This document shows, piece after piece, positions 33,846 through 42,116 of a DNA stretch of 64,000 nucleotides (position 1 is the stretch's first letter; the number at the start of each line of letters is the position of its first letter). The stretch is taken from positions 3,906,001-3,970,000 of the forward strand of contig NZ_OZ240249.1 in assembly GCF_965198245.1 (NCBI RefSeq), given 5' to 3'. Made by a program: the position numbers and the translations under genes. The DNA comes from Poriferisodalis sp965198245 (GTDB taxonomy: Bacteria; Actinomycetota; Acidimicrobiia; Acidimicrobiales; Poriferisodalaceae). Under the pieces are notes generated by a model. The model ran no database searches and was not told the DNA's origin. It saw only the letters and a list, made by a program, of their open reading frames with translations.

Positions 33846-34655
33846 ATGCAAGGACAACGAACATACCAATCGCAAGACGACGGTCAACCGATAAAGGACC
33901 GTCCCCTCTCTATCGCAGAAACCGAGAGGATGCGCCTAGCACTGAGCGTTTTTCGTGATGGCAGCGGTCAGTTCGTCAAATCCATCAGAGAGTACATGCC
34001 CGACTATCTCGACTTCGAGAGAGTCACCGCCTTGATCTGCGATGGCGAAACAGTTGAGAGCAAGGGCATCTTCGATGTCATTGTCCCTACTAGCTCGGGG
34101 CTTCCGTTCGGCATTTCTTGTAAAATGTCTACTGCTCAACGCGAAGACCATGATGCAAGCTTCATGGAGCTCTCGAACTCACAGAAGAAGTTCAGCGATG
34201 AGTTCGAGCGGCTCGGCATAGACTGGCAAGAGGAGCCCGAATTGGCAGGTCCAGCAGTCGTAGACCTCGTAACAAGCTGGCACCACGCGGTTGCGAGTAC
34301 TGTCGACCTCGACGCCAGCCGCTACTTAGTGCTATCTCACGATAGGCCATGGCATTACTTTCAACTTCATTGCTATACGCTCGACCTCAAGATTGCCGAT
34401 CCGGAATCCGACGTAACGTGGGTTAATGAAGGAGGAGATACACTTAGCGGTCCTTCTACGGTAGCAGGTTACATTGATTATGATGGCCGTCACCACAGAC
34501 TTTGGCAGTTGTTTCAACGTTCGGGAGGACAGCTAAAGTTCTTTCCGCCGCTCGGCTGGGCGGACTGGACATCCTCATTCTTTACTCTCGAAACACCGCC
34601 TCTCAAGAGCATTTTTGAGAGAGTACAAGAGTATTTCCCGGATATGTGGCCGTGA
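33846..34655 (+). CDS. Putative type II restriction endonuclease (PD-(D/E)xK-like)
   Basis: 269 residues, no close family that I can name. GIFDVIVPTSSGLPFGISCK contains an Asp, a hydrophobic strand and a Ser-Cys-Lys in place of the usual Glu-x-Lys, compatible with a PD-(D/E)xK nuclease core near residues 75-95 with one substituted acid. The gene is poorer in GC than its surroundings and sits tail to tail with an adenine methyltransferase, which is the main argument for a restriction role. Its TGA stop (34653-34655) lies directly before an IS630-type insertion, and the frame is intact. It could instead be a modification-dependent or other accessory protein. Confidence 0.55.
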   Translation: MQGQRTYQSQDDGQPIKDRPLSIAETERMRLALSVFRDGSGQFVKSIREYMPDYLDFERVTALICDGETVESKGIFDVIVPTSSGLPFGISCKMSTAQREDHDASFMELSNSQKKFSDEFERLGIDWQEEPELAGPAVVDLVTSWHHAVASTVDLDASRYLVLSHDRPWHYFQLHCYTLDLKIADPESDVTWVNEGGDTLSGPSTVAGYIDYDGRHHRLWQLFQRSGGQLKFFPPLGWADWTSSFFTLETPPLKSIFERVQEYFPDMWP

Positions 34656-35747
34656 CTAGTGGTGTGTCGCGGTTTTGTTGAGGGCGGTTCGGGCTCGTTT
34701 GACTTTGGCGATGATCTGGTCGGCTGTCTTGGTCCATTTGAGCGGCTTGGGGTCGTGGTTCCAGTGCGCGGCCCAGTGCTCGATGACGTCTTTGAGGTGT
34801 TCGACTGAGGTGAACGCTTGTGTCTTGAGGGCTTTGCGGGTCAGAATCGAGAACCAGCCTTCGACGAGGTTCGCCCAGCTGGAGCTGGTGGGTGTGAAGT
34901 GCAGGTGCCAGCGCTTGCGGCGGGGGTGGGCGAGCCAGGTGCGCACGGGCTCGGACTTGTGGGCTGAGACGTTGTCCAAGATGACGTGGACGTCGAGACG
35001 GCGGGGGGTGTGCAGGTCGATCCACTTGAAGAACGCGAGCACGTCGGCGCCGGTGTGGCGCTTGCGGGTCTGGGCCAGGACTTCGCCGGTGGCGACGTTG
35101 AGAGCGGCGAACAGGTCGATGGTGCCGTTGCGCTTGTAGTCGTGGGTGAGGGTGCGGTTGCGGCCCGGGCGCATCGGAAGCGACGGCTGGGTGCGGTCGA
35201 GCGCCTGGATCTGGGTCTTTTCGTCGAAGCTGAACACCACAGCGCGCTCGGGGGGATTCACGTACAGCCCGATCACGTCCTGGAGCTTCGCCTCGAAGTC
35301 GGAGTCCGCGGACACCTTGAACACGTCGGCGAGCCACGGGCGCAGCCCCCGCTCGCGCCACACCTGGGCGACGAAGTCCTTGCCCACCCCGTGACGGGCC
35401 GCCATCGCACGCGTCGACCAGCACGCCGCCGCGTCGGGCGGCTCGGCGCACAGCGTGTCGGCCACGATCGCCTCCACCACCGCTGCGGGCACGCTGGGCT
35501 TGCGGCCCCGCCCCGGCGCCACCACGCCCAACCCGGCCACGCCCCCCGACTCGAAGCAGTCACGCCAACGGCGCACCGTGTCCTGATGGGCTCCCATATC
35601 CCTCGCCACCCCGCGCACCGACCCGCCGGCCGCCAACGCCAACAGCGCCCTCGCCGGCCGCACCCGACGCCACGGCTCGCACCCCGAGCGCGCCACCCCC
35701 TCCAACGACAAACGATCCGCATCCGACACGACAAATCCAGCAGTCAT
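34656..35747 (-). CDS. IS630-family DDE transposase
   Basis: 363 residues, intact. The N-terminal helix-turn-helix pair (GGSVRGVARDMGAHQDTVRR) precedes the DDE core: Asp in AVVFSFDEKTQIQALDR, Asp in DVHVILDNVSAHK, and Glu in SSSWANLVEGWFSILTR. IS630/Tc1-mariner enzymes cut and paste at TA dinucleotides. The stop codon is formed by the target TA at the left end (34656-34658). The start lies at 35747, 44 bases inside the right end. GC is high, unlike the island genes it interrupts, so it arrived separately and probably recently. Confidence 0.93.
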   Translation of the reverse strand: MTAGFVVSDADRLSLEGVARSGCEPWRRVRPARALLALAAGGSVRGVARDMGAHQDTVRRWRDCFESGGVAGLGVVAPGRGRKPSVPAAVVEAIVADTLCAEPPDAAACWSTRAMAARHGVGKDFVAQVWRERGLRPWLADVFKVSADSDFEAKLQDVIGLYVNPPERAVVFSFDEKTQIQALDRTQPSLPMRPGRNRTLTHDYKRNGTIDLFAALNVATGEVLAQTRKRHTGADVLAFFKWIDLHTPRRLDVHVILDNVSAHKSEPVRTWLAHPRRKRWHLHFTPTSSSWANLVEGWFSILTRKALKTQAFTSVEHLKDVIEHWAAHWNHDPKPLKWTKTADQIIAKVKRARTALNKTATHH

Positions 35748-35791
35748 GCCCCCACCATACGCGCCCCAACCATTTCAACGACGAACCACTA
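34657..35791 (-). mobile_element. IS630-family insertion sequence with TA target duplication
   Basis: Ends read inward are TAGTGGTGTGTCG (left) and, on the opposite strand, TAGTGGTTCGTCG (right), an imperfect terminal inverted repeat with 11 of 13 matches. TA at 34657-34658 and at 35790-35791 is the duplicated target. Removing the element leaves the endonuclease TGA immediately followed by CTA, the complement of the methyltransferase stop. Confidence 0.85.
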
Positions 35792-36649
35792 GCGTTTGAC
35801 CCAGAGCTTTTCTACCCGAACGGCGGCCTTTTCCACTTTCGGTGGCTTGACTGAAATTTGTTCCCAATCTGACAGTAGCGAATTGTAGATCTTGTTGTCG
35901 TATCCGCTCAGAACCGCCGGACCGTCATGTGCTCTCAAGGTGTCCAACATTTCTAAGTGATCTGCCTCAGTCATCTCCTCTCCATACATCTTCTGCGTTC
36001 TAGTTGATGGGAGATATGGCGGATCAGCATAGATGAGGCAGTCCGCACTCGAGAAGCGGCGCAGGACATCTAGAGCCGGTCGGTTTTCGATTTCAGCATC
36101 TTTCAAACGTGTAGCCAGCTGTGCAAGCTCGGTAGGAACTCGCTGCCAGCGATGTGACATTCCCCGCGCTCGCTGTTTGGCCCCGCGATTCTTCCAACCG
36201 GTTTTCTTAGCTAAATCGCTAGCATGCGCCTGCCAGATTCTGATAACAAAGCGCCGCGCATCCTCTAGCGCATCACCTGTGATTCTGTCAGACAGATCAT
36301 ACTCGTCGCGGGCCCAAGGAGTGGCTTCCAGTGCCCAACAAAGCTCTTCCGTGCGGTCTCGAAGGACACGAAAGAGATTCACCACGACGCTGTTGGAATC
36401 GTTCAAGAATTCGTGAGGTGAAGGTGCCTTGGTAAAAAACACTGCTCCACTGCCGAAGTATGGTTCGACGTAGTGGTAGTGGTCACCAAAATAGGATACT
36501 ATTCGTTCGGCAATCGACCATTTTGAGCCCGGGTATCTAAGTGCGGCGCTTCGCTTGACCGTACCGTGACCTGACCAAGAGCCGGGGGGATCTTTGTGTT
36601 GGAACATCAGCTCTAAGTTTGTCGAATTCACCGAAATTGTCCGCTCCAT
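35789..36649 (-). CDS. DNA adenine methyltransferase (Dam/DpnM-like, D12 class)
   Basis: 286 residues. AALRYPGSKWSIAERIVSYF and the SAM motif VEPYFGSGAVFF are followed by the catalytic motif IV YADPPYLPSTRTQKMYG and a C-terminal VLSGYDNKIYNSLL segment, the order of D12-class N6-adenine methylases. It should protect the host against the convergent putative endonuclease. Its TAG stop uses the TA that the IS630 element targeted, and the coding frame is intact. Lower GC than the surrounding genome suggests transfer. The start is ATG 36649; a downstream Met (MFQHKD) is possible. The recognition site is not predictable from sequence. Confidence 0.9.
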   Translation of the reverse strand: MERTISVNSTNLELMFQHKDPPGSWSGHGTVKRSAALRYPGSKWSIAERIVSYFGDHYHYVEPYFGSGAVFFTKAPSPHEFLNDSNSVVVNLFRVLRDRTEELCWALEATPWARDEYDLSDRITGDALEDARRFVIRIWQAHASDLAKKTGWKNRGAKQRARGMSHRWQRVPTELAQLATRLKDAEIENRPALDVLRRFSSADCLIYADPPYLPSTRTQKMYGEEMTEADHLEMLDTLRAHDGPAVLSGYDNKIYNSLLSDWEQISVKPPKVEKAAVRVEKLWVKR

Positions 36650-37095
36650 GGCTGAATTGTGGCAGCAATTCTCGGCGGAATTGGTAAATCTTCTTTGTCC
36701 TCATCTCCATCTAAGACCATTTCAAAGACTCCAAGTGACGCATGTGATTCGACATTAACGGCGTTCACCCCATCGGAATCCGGTTCACCACACGCTAGCT
36801 TTCGGAGTGCGTGAGAAAGTTGTGCGCGATATGGGCTGGCCGCCCGCGGAGGTGTACTGCTCGTCCTGTTGTAGTCGCGCACCCGGCGAGCTTGGTGGAC
36901 CCTGCGGGCTATGGCGTAGCAATGCACGCTTCCGCCGGACAACCCTGCAGCGAGAGCGCGATGGGTTCGGTGAGAACAAATGTGGGTGTAGGGGCCTCTT
37001 GGCGCCATGCCCAACTCCAACGCGACAAACGCAGCGGATCCGCGTACACGCACCATTGTGGATCGGAACTTCGTTCTTCGCCAAATGAGTTTCGA
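36650..37095. other. Right part of island; partial open frame only
   Basis: A minus-strand frame ending at 36628 overlaps the methyltransferase start and reads VNAVNVESHASLGVFEMVLD followed by GDEDKEDLPIPPRIAATIQP. Its last 70 or so codons have the island base composition, but no start or family is recognisable, and GC jumps up at about 36830. It may be the coupled tail of a truncated upstream gene. Nothing else is supported. Confidence 0.3.
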
Positions 37096-37402
37096 GTCCC
37101 GCCATCAGCGTCCGACCCTTGCGCCCGCGGCCCTCACGTGGCCCCGCCAGATCCCGATCGAGGGTGAACCAGCGGACGTGACCCAGATCGTGACCGACTA
37201 CGGCGAATGGCTGTCGAGCTCAGACGTGCCGAAGCTGCCGGTCAACGCAGACCCAGGAGCAATCCTGAACGGCCCCCAACTGGAGTACTGCCGCACGTGG
37301 CCGAACCAGACCGAGGTGACTGTGGCAGGCAATCACTTCTGCCAGGAAGACAGCCCCGACGAGATCGGCCAGGCCATCGCCGACTGGCTGGGTAACCGCT
37401 GA
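37096..37402 (+). pseudogene. Truncated second copy of haloalkane dehalogenase (3' end)
   Basis: From about HQRPTLAPAALTWPRQIPIE to the stop, the sequence repeats residues 198-292 of DhaA at 32156, including the catalytic His region GNHFCQEDSPDEI. After a four-residue difference near the left end, only three amino acids differ over the last 87 residues, while I count about two dozen synonymous differences. The nucleophile and the first two thirds are missing, so it cannot be active. An ATG at 37086 could start a 105-residue peptide, but it has no ribosome-binding site. Confidence 0.85.
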
Positions 37403-37437
37403 TCGAGCCACCCCGATCACCGACGAGGACAACTGGA

Positions 37438-38484
37438 TCACCAAGCACGCACAATCCGTTCAGGTTCCCACTGCTGAAGTGCTTCGAGGCCGCGAGCTTT
37501 GTCCTGGGCGATGTCCAGGGCGACGACGATGTGGTTAGCCACGGGCCACCGCTCTTTGGATGTCTGGGAGTGGTCGAGACGGCGCAGGCAGACCAGCCGC
37601 ACAGGTGCCACCGCAACAGTGCACGCCCTGACAGCGGGATCGTCGGCATCACCGAGGAGCAATCGGGCGGCGCGCAGAACTGAGTCGGACTGCACATAGA
37701 AATCTGGCGGGTGATCCCCCCGCGCAAGAATTGGCATGCCCCACGACGCAGCAGCTCGAGAGTCGGTGAGCGCCCAGCCAAGCGTGTGCTCAGGCTCGTC
37801 GAGTCCGAGTTCCAGCCGCTGCGAGGCCTGGGCACGTGTAGGGGGGAGTGCCGCCAATGCAATTGCTCGCCGCTTCCAGACCGTCGTCAACTCATGGAAA
37901 AGGTCTGGGATGAGCGGCTCACCTGCCGCGGTGAGCAGGCCGTCGTCTCTCAGTCCGGTCATGGCGCTGGAAACAGCGCTCGGCGCACGGTCAATGAGCC
38001 GCGCTGTCTGGCGGACTCCGTGGGGTTCGTCGGGAGTCAACAAACAGCAGATTGCTACTTCCTTGGCGACCTGGCTGTCGAGTGACTTACCGAACCCGCC
38101 CTTCTCGGGGAGCGTGGACTCTACGACCGTGTCGACGATCAGAGGTGGGGCCATGATCCGCATTTCTCCGCGCCGGTCGAGGTAGTTCACCCCCGCTTCA
38201 CGCAGAGTCCGCTTGGCTTCGGCAGCAATGCGATCGGCAATGACGAGCACGGGCGCTCTCCGCCTGACGCCTCCAGCCAATCGCTGTCCGTGCTCCGCGG
38301 TGATCATCGACTTGACCTCGACATCGAATCGCTGACCAGCAATTTCGACGACAGCGTCAACTGAACGATCATCGCCCCAAGACACTCTCGACAACACCTT
38401 GGCAACGACACCAAGACGCGCCAGCGTCTCGATCAGCGCCGCCAGTGCATCATCCTCCAACGCTGCGACTATCCGTCTCGGCAC
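37438..38484 (-). CDS. Nuclease-fold plus winged-helix protein (AbiEi-like regulator)
   Basis: 348 residues. The N-terminal 115 residues hold an endonuclease-like core: SVDAVVEIAGQRFDVEVKSM (Asp ... Glu-Val-Lys), then strands and VNYLDRRGEMRI, a segment also seen in AbiEi-type antitoxin/regulator proteins. A winged helix follows (VRQTARLIDRAPSAVSSAM, about 155-200), then a C-terminal domain of unknown type. It is probably a DNA-binding regulator with a restriction-like domain; no AbiEii-type toxin is adjacent. The start is GTG 38484. A 17-bp inverted repeat begins 13 bases upstream of the start codon and is the likely autoregulatory operator. Confidence 0.65.
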   Translation of the reverse strand: MPRRIVAALEDDALAALIETLARLGVVAKVLSRVSWGDDRSVDAVVEIAGQRFDVEVKSMITAEHGQRLAGGVRRRAPVLVIADRIAAEAKRTLREAGVNYLDRRGEMRIMAPPLIVDTVVESTLPEKGGFGKSLDSQVAKEVAICCLLTPDEPHGVRQTARLIDRAPSAVSSAMTGLRDDGLLTAAGEPLIPDLFHELTTVWKRRAIALAALPPTRAQASQRLELGLDEPEHTLGWALTDSRAAASWGMPILARGDHPPDFYVQSDSVLRAARLLLGDADDPAVRACTVAVAPVRLVCLRRLDHSQTSKERWPVANHIVVALDIAQDKARGLEALQQWEPERIVRAW

Positions 38485-38496
38485 AATACGAGCCTA

Positions 38497-38538
38497 CATG
38501 CGTTCTGTGTTCTTGTATGCGAGAACACAGAACGCATG
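38497..38538. promoter_or_regulatory. 17-bp perfect inverted repeat, probable operator
   Basis: CATGCGTTCTGTGTTCT (38497-38513), an 8-base spacer, then AGAACACAGAACGCATG (38522-38538). It lies just upstream of the GTG start of the winged-helix protein and over its expected promoter. There is no T run on either side, so it is unlikely to be a terminator. Confidence 0.7.
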
Positions 38539-38620
38539 ACTGTGCCGAAGGTGCCTCAGGCTGCGGCGTGCACCGCCTGCGCGTCGATACAGAACCCCGG
38601 AGCGGCACCGAACGCCGGCT

Positions 38621-39280
38621 TCAGCGCAGCTGCTCCAGGAACTCCGCAACCGACATGATCGGAATGCCATAGTTGCGAGCCTTCGTGGCCTTGCCGGAAC
38701 TGCTGGCAGGGTCTGCCGCTACCAGCAGATCGCAGTTCTTCTTGGTGACGGTAAGGACGGGCACCAGGCCTGCGAGAGCGGCAGCTTCCTCCAGCAACTC
38801 ACGCGTCACTGATGATCCGTCAATGGTGGCCGTGCCGGTGAAGCAGACGCGCAGGCCAGCGCCGAGATCTCTGGCGCTAGGCAGCGCGGTGACGTCGGGA
38901 ATCTCAACGTCGCCCACGTTGAGCGCGGCTGCGATGCGGATCAGCAACTCGTGCTCTTCCGGCGTCACGACATGGTCCCGCACGACCGCCGTCGCGATGG
39001 ACTCGAAGTATGCGCGATGCGCGCGTCGCGCCTGGGCCTCGCTGATACCCAACTCAAAGGCAAGCTCCTCGAACGTCGGGGCAGCCTGGACTATCGATGG
39101 CGTGATGCCATGAATATCCACGGCACCGATATCGCGCATCGGGTTGACCAGCGAATCGAACTCATCGGTGACTTGACCACGAGCCACATCGATCTCGACC
39201 GCAGCGATCTCCACGATGCGGTCCTGCTTGGAGAAACCCGTTGTCTCACAATCGATCGCGACGATTCGGTGCACTTTCAC
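38621..39280 (-). CDS. Shortened DnaQ-like exonuclease with BRCT domain
   Basis: 219 residues from GTG 39280. VHRIVAIDCETTGFSKQDRI and IHGITPSIVQAAPTFEEL are the first third of a DEDD exonuclease (ExoI motif Asp-x-Glu). The expected ExoII (NxxFD) and ExoIII (HxxxxD) motifs are missing. After FEELAFELG the text jumps to a helical linker (SEAQARRAHRAYFESIATAV; TPEEHELLIRIAAALNVGD) and a complete BRCT domain (LRVCFTGTATIDGSSVTREL ... IPIMSVAEFLEQLR). This looks like an internal in-frame deletion of a longer DnaQ-BRCT protein, so exonuclease activity is doubtful though BRCT binding may remain. Confidence 0.75.
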   Translation of the reverse strand: MKVHRIVAIDCETTGFSKQDRIVEIAAVEIDVARGQVTDEFDSLVNPMRDIGAVDIHGITPSIVQAAPTFEELAFELGISEAQARRAHRAYFESIATAVVRDHVVTPEEHELLIRIAAALNVGDVEIPDVTALPSARDLGAGLRVCFTGTATIDGSSVTRELLEEAAALAGLVPVLTVTKKNCDLLVAADPASSSGKATKARNYGIPIMSVAEFLEQLR

Positions 39281-39425
39281 CACAGCCTCCCGATCCTGCT
39301 TCCGCCATCCTGTCGTCGACTGCCGTCGTTCACCCTCATTGGTTGTCTCATCCTGTGTTCGGCGTCCTGTGCCCCATGCCCTGGTGGACTTAGCTGTATC
39401 GCGCAACGTGACCGCCGGATTGCCG

Positions 39426-41693
39426 TCACGAATGGGTCTCCCGCTGGAACCTTTCGAGGTTCACCGCAATCGCTCGCGCAGGCACCCGACCAGTGTGGAG
39501 AAGCACGAGTTCGTCGCGAGCGCGGGTCATGGCGACGTACAGCTCAGACATGCGCATCGTGACATGCTCAGCGATCTCTTCTTCATCGCGGCAGTTCGAG
39601 GGGATGGACGGAAAGTCAGCGCCGAGACCGGGCAGCAGCACACTCTTGAATTCGAGACCCTTCGACCGAAAGTGAGTGCCGACGTTGACGCCTCGCCCGC
39701 TCTGTCCGTCGTAGGACTCAAGTTCGGTGACCAGCACTCCTTCCGCACGCAGGCGAGTCGCGACCTGACGCGCTTCGCTGCGGGTGCTCGTGAGTACGGC
39801 CACATCACCGGGCGCAGCATCAGGAGACTCAAGTATTGATCGGACCCGCGCCGCCACTTCCCCGAGTTCAGCGTCTCGGCTGCGGCAGCTCACCAGACAC
39901 GGGAGCGGTCCGTGACGCAGTTCGGCCGTCGTCTGCTCGGACCGGTCGTAGCGCTCGTCGAGATCTTCGACTTGCAGACCAGAGGCAACAGCCCGTGCAG
40001 CGGTCGCGATCTCCGCGGTCGTGCGCCAGTTGACGCCCAAGACTGCCGAACGTCCGCGAATGTCCAGCCCAGCCTGACTGACCGTCCATCCGCCCGGGTA
40101 GATCCGCTGCGCCGCGTCGCCGACCATGAACAAGCCGTTGCGCGGATCGCTGCTTCCGCGTTTGACCAGCGCTCGGATCAGCATCAGGCCGGTCATGGTG
40201 AGATCCTGCACCTCGTCCACTACCGCCGCCAAGTACCGGCGCTGCGGCGCAGCGTGCGCCACGCCGAGTGCGCGCAGCAGCACATCAGCAAAGCTCATGG
40301 TGCCGCGGGCCGCCAGCTCGGCGTCCCATGCTTCGCGCAGCTCCCACACTCGGCGACGTTGCGCCTCCGTCATCCGCACACGGCGGCCCGTTCGCTCCGC
40401 CGCCAGGTAGTCGTCGAGTGTGCTGATCGCGCGGCCCTTGATGACGCGTTCGATCTCGTCCTGCAGGTAACGGTCGGTGAACGCGGTTGCCAGACCAGAC
40501 GCCGATTCCCTTCTGAGGACGGCGGAAGCGGCGGCCTGGTAGGCGCTCTCGATGGCTTGGGGCTCCGTCGTCACACTGATGCCGTGACGTTCACAAGTCC
40601 GTCGAGCCAAACGGTCGACATTCACGAACTCGATCTGATCCCGATGGGCGTCGGCGATGCGTCCATACAACGCTGCGAATACCTCAGGCAGCGACCTGAT
40701 GTACGTGCTGAACAGGATCGGCAGCTCGTCTGCGCCACCGTCACCGTCGCCGCTTGATGCTCGCAGCGGAAGCTGCTCTTCGGCTCGTCGTCGACGTTCG
40801 GCGCGCTGGCTGGCCAGCCACGCCGCTCGATGCAGTGCGACGACGGTCTTGCCCGAGCCAGCCGGACCGCTGACTCGTGCAGGTCCAGCGAAGTCGCGCT
40901 CGACGAGGTTTCGCTGGCGCGGGTGCAAGAACACCATCCAGTCCTCAACCGGTTTCCCGAGCAGCTCTCGAAGCTGCTCGGGATCCAGTTCGGCGAAGTT
41001 GCCAGCACCCGCATCGCCTGTCAGGTCGATCTCGATGAGTCGGTCCTCTTCGGTCGGAACCGGCTGTATCGCTTCGGTGCGTTCGCGGTCGATCTCGCGC
41101 ACACCGGTGTCGTCGGGAACCCCGTACACCGCGAGCCTGAATGCCGCGTCGAAGCGTTCCGGCGACAGTGTGGACTCAAGCGCCATCACATCATCGTCCG
41201 AGTTGACAAGTCGAAGCCGTGCGATGTCTTCATCGTTAAAGCCGTACTGCCGCAGCTCGGAATGGCTCCAAGGACTGAAGGTCAGCCCTTCGTTGCGGAG
41301 GCGCCGGCCGCGCACGGTGTCGTAGTTCTCGTCGGCCGAGTTCTCAGCCTCGCGTTCGAAGACCCGGAGATCACCCACCTCGTCGTAGTCGATGCGCATG
41401 CGGCGAGCGCGTCGGTAGATCGCATGGGTGCCGTACAACAGCAGCACAACGGTGTGGTTGAAGAGCTGCCACACGAGGCGTCGATCATTGGCGCGCCCGC
41501 CGACATCGGAAGCGAACAATTTGCGGCCATTCGTTGCCCGGCCGACATCGTGGGTGTGCAGGCTGGGGTGCCGGAAGGGGCGTTCTTCAAGCCAGCGGTG
41601 TGTTCTGTCCAAGGCGCTGACGTAGATGTCATCGCCGGCCAGTGCGGCAACAGAATCGAAGTACGACTTGGTGGTGACAAGAGCGAACGCCAT
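39426..41693 (-). CDS. SF1A (UvrD/PcrA-like) helicase with N-terminal RelE-like domain
   Basis: 755 residues from ATG 41693. The first 105 or so residues resemble a RelE/ParE toxin fold: AFALVTTKSYFDSVAAL, LEERPFRHPSLHTHDVGRA, and a C-terminal RRLVWQLFNHTVVLLLYGTH with IYRRARRMRID. After a linker of about 130 residues comes a helicase: Walker A GPARVSGPAGSGKTVVALHR, Walker B AAVVDEVQDLT, motif III VGDAAQRIYPGGW, motif V HFRSKGLEFKSVLLPG, motif VI ELYVAMTRARDELVLL. The accessory 1B/2B domains are reduced, as in small accessory SF1 helicases. It unwinds DNA or RNA with ATP; the fused head suggests ribosome or mRNA contact (inference). Confidence 0.85.
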   Translation of the reverse strand: MAFALVTTKSYFDSVAALAGDDIYVSALDRTHRWLEERPFRHPSLHTHDVGRATNGRKLFASDVGGRANDRRLVWQLFNHTVVLLLYGTHAIYRRARRMRIDYDEVGDLRVFEREAENSADENYDTVRGRRLRNEGLTFSPWSHSELRQYGFNDEDIARLRLVNSDDDVMALESTLSPERFDAAFRLAVYGVPDDTGVREIDRERTEAIQPVPTEEDRLIEIDLTGDAGAGNFAELDPEQLRELLGKPVEDWMVFLHPRQRNLVERDFAGPARVSGPAGSGKTVVALHRAAWLASQRAERRRRAEEQLPLRASSGDGDGGADELPILFSTYIRSLPEVFAALYGRIADAHRDQIEFVNVDRLARRTCERHGISVTTEPQAIESAYQAAASAVLRRESASGLATAFTDRYLQDEIERVIKGRAISTLDDYLAAERTGRRVRMTEAQRRRVWELREAWDAELAARGTMSFADVLLRALGVAHAAPQRRYLAAVVDEVQDLTMTGLMLIRALVKRGSSDPRNGLFMVGDAAQRIYPGGWTVSQAGLDIRGRSAVLGVNWRTTAEIATAARAVASGLQVEDLDERYDRSEQTTAELRHGPLPCLVSCRSRDAELGEVAARVRSILESPDAAPGDVAVLTSTRSEARQVATRLRAEGVLVTELESYDGQSGRGVNVGTHFRSKGLEFKSVLLPGLGADFPSIPSNCRDEEEIAEHVTMRMSELYVAMTRARDELVLLHTGRVPARAIAVNLERFQRETHS

Positions 41694-41832
41694 GGGCGCG
41701 GAGTCTCGCGCGGCCCTGCGGCAGCCTGCCTGCGGACTCATGCAAGCCAGCAGCTCAATGTCCGAGCACAATGAGGCATCATGCTCAGGAAGGTGTTCGT
41801 GCTGTACGCCGCCGTGCTGCTGGCTGCCGGCT

Positions 41833-42103
41833 TCAGTCGTCGGCTTGGCTGTCAACTTTGTCGGTGGTGCTTCCCTGCTGCTCGATATCGGACTTGTAGA
41901 GCGCCGAGGCCAGCAGGCCTGAGGGCACCGCCACCACGCCCAGTCCGATCAGCACGATGACGATGCTGAGCACTTTGCCGCCGGTGCTGAGCGGTGTAGT
42001 GAGTGCCGGCCACCAGTGTGACCATGGACGCCACGATCAGGGTCGTGGCGACGGCGTTGACTCTCCGGCCGAGCCTCGTTTCGAGATCGAAGATCTGCCG
42101 CAC
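41833..42103 (-). pseudogene. Potassium-channel remnant, two pieces in different frames
   Basis: From GTG 42103 the frame reads VRQIFDLETRLGRRVNAVAT then TLIVASMVTLVAGTHY, like the start and first helix of a voltage-gated ion channel. In the next frame, from about 41998 to a TGA at 41833, it reads TTPLSTGGKVLSIVIVLIGL, VVAVPSGLLASALYKSD, the post-filter turn and S6 helix of a K+ channel. Helices S2-S5 and the GYGD selectivity filter are absent, so most of the gene has been deleted and the ends joined out of frame. Confidence 0.6.
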
Positions 42104-42116
42104 TGCCCGTGCTGGC

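Noticed and set aside
36807..37167. Plus-strand frames of 93 and 118 codons rich in Cys and Arg before the dehalogenase remnant
   Set aside because: Overlapping frames of high-GC DNA without motifs or ribosome-binding sites.
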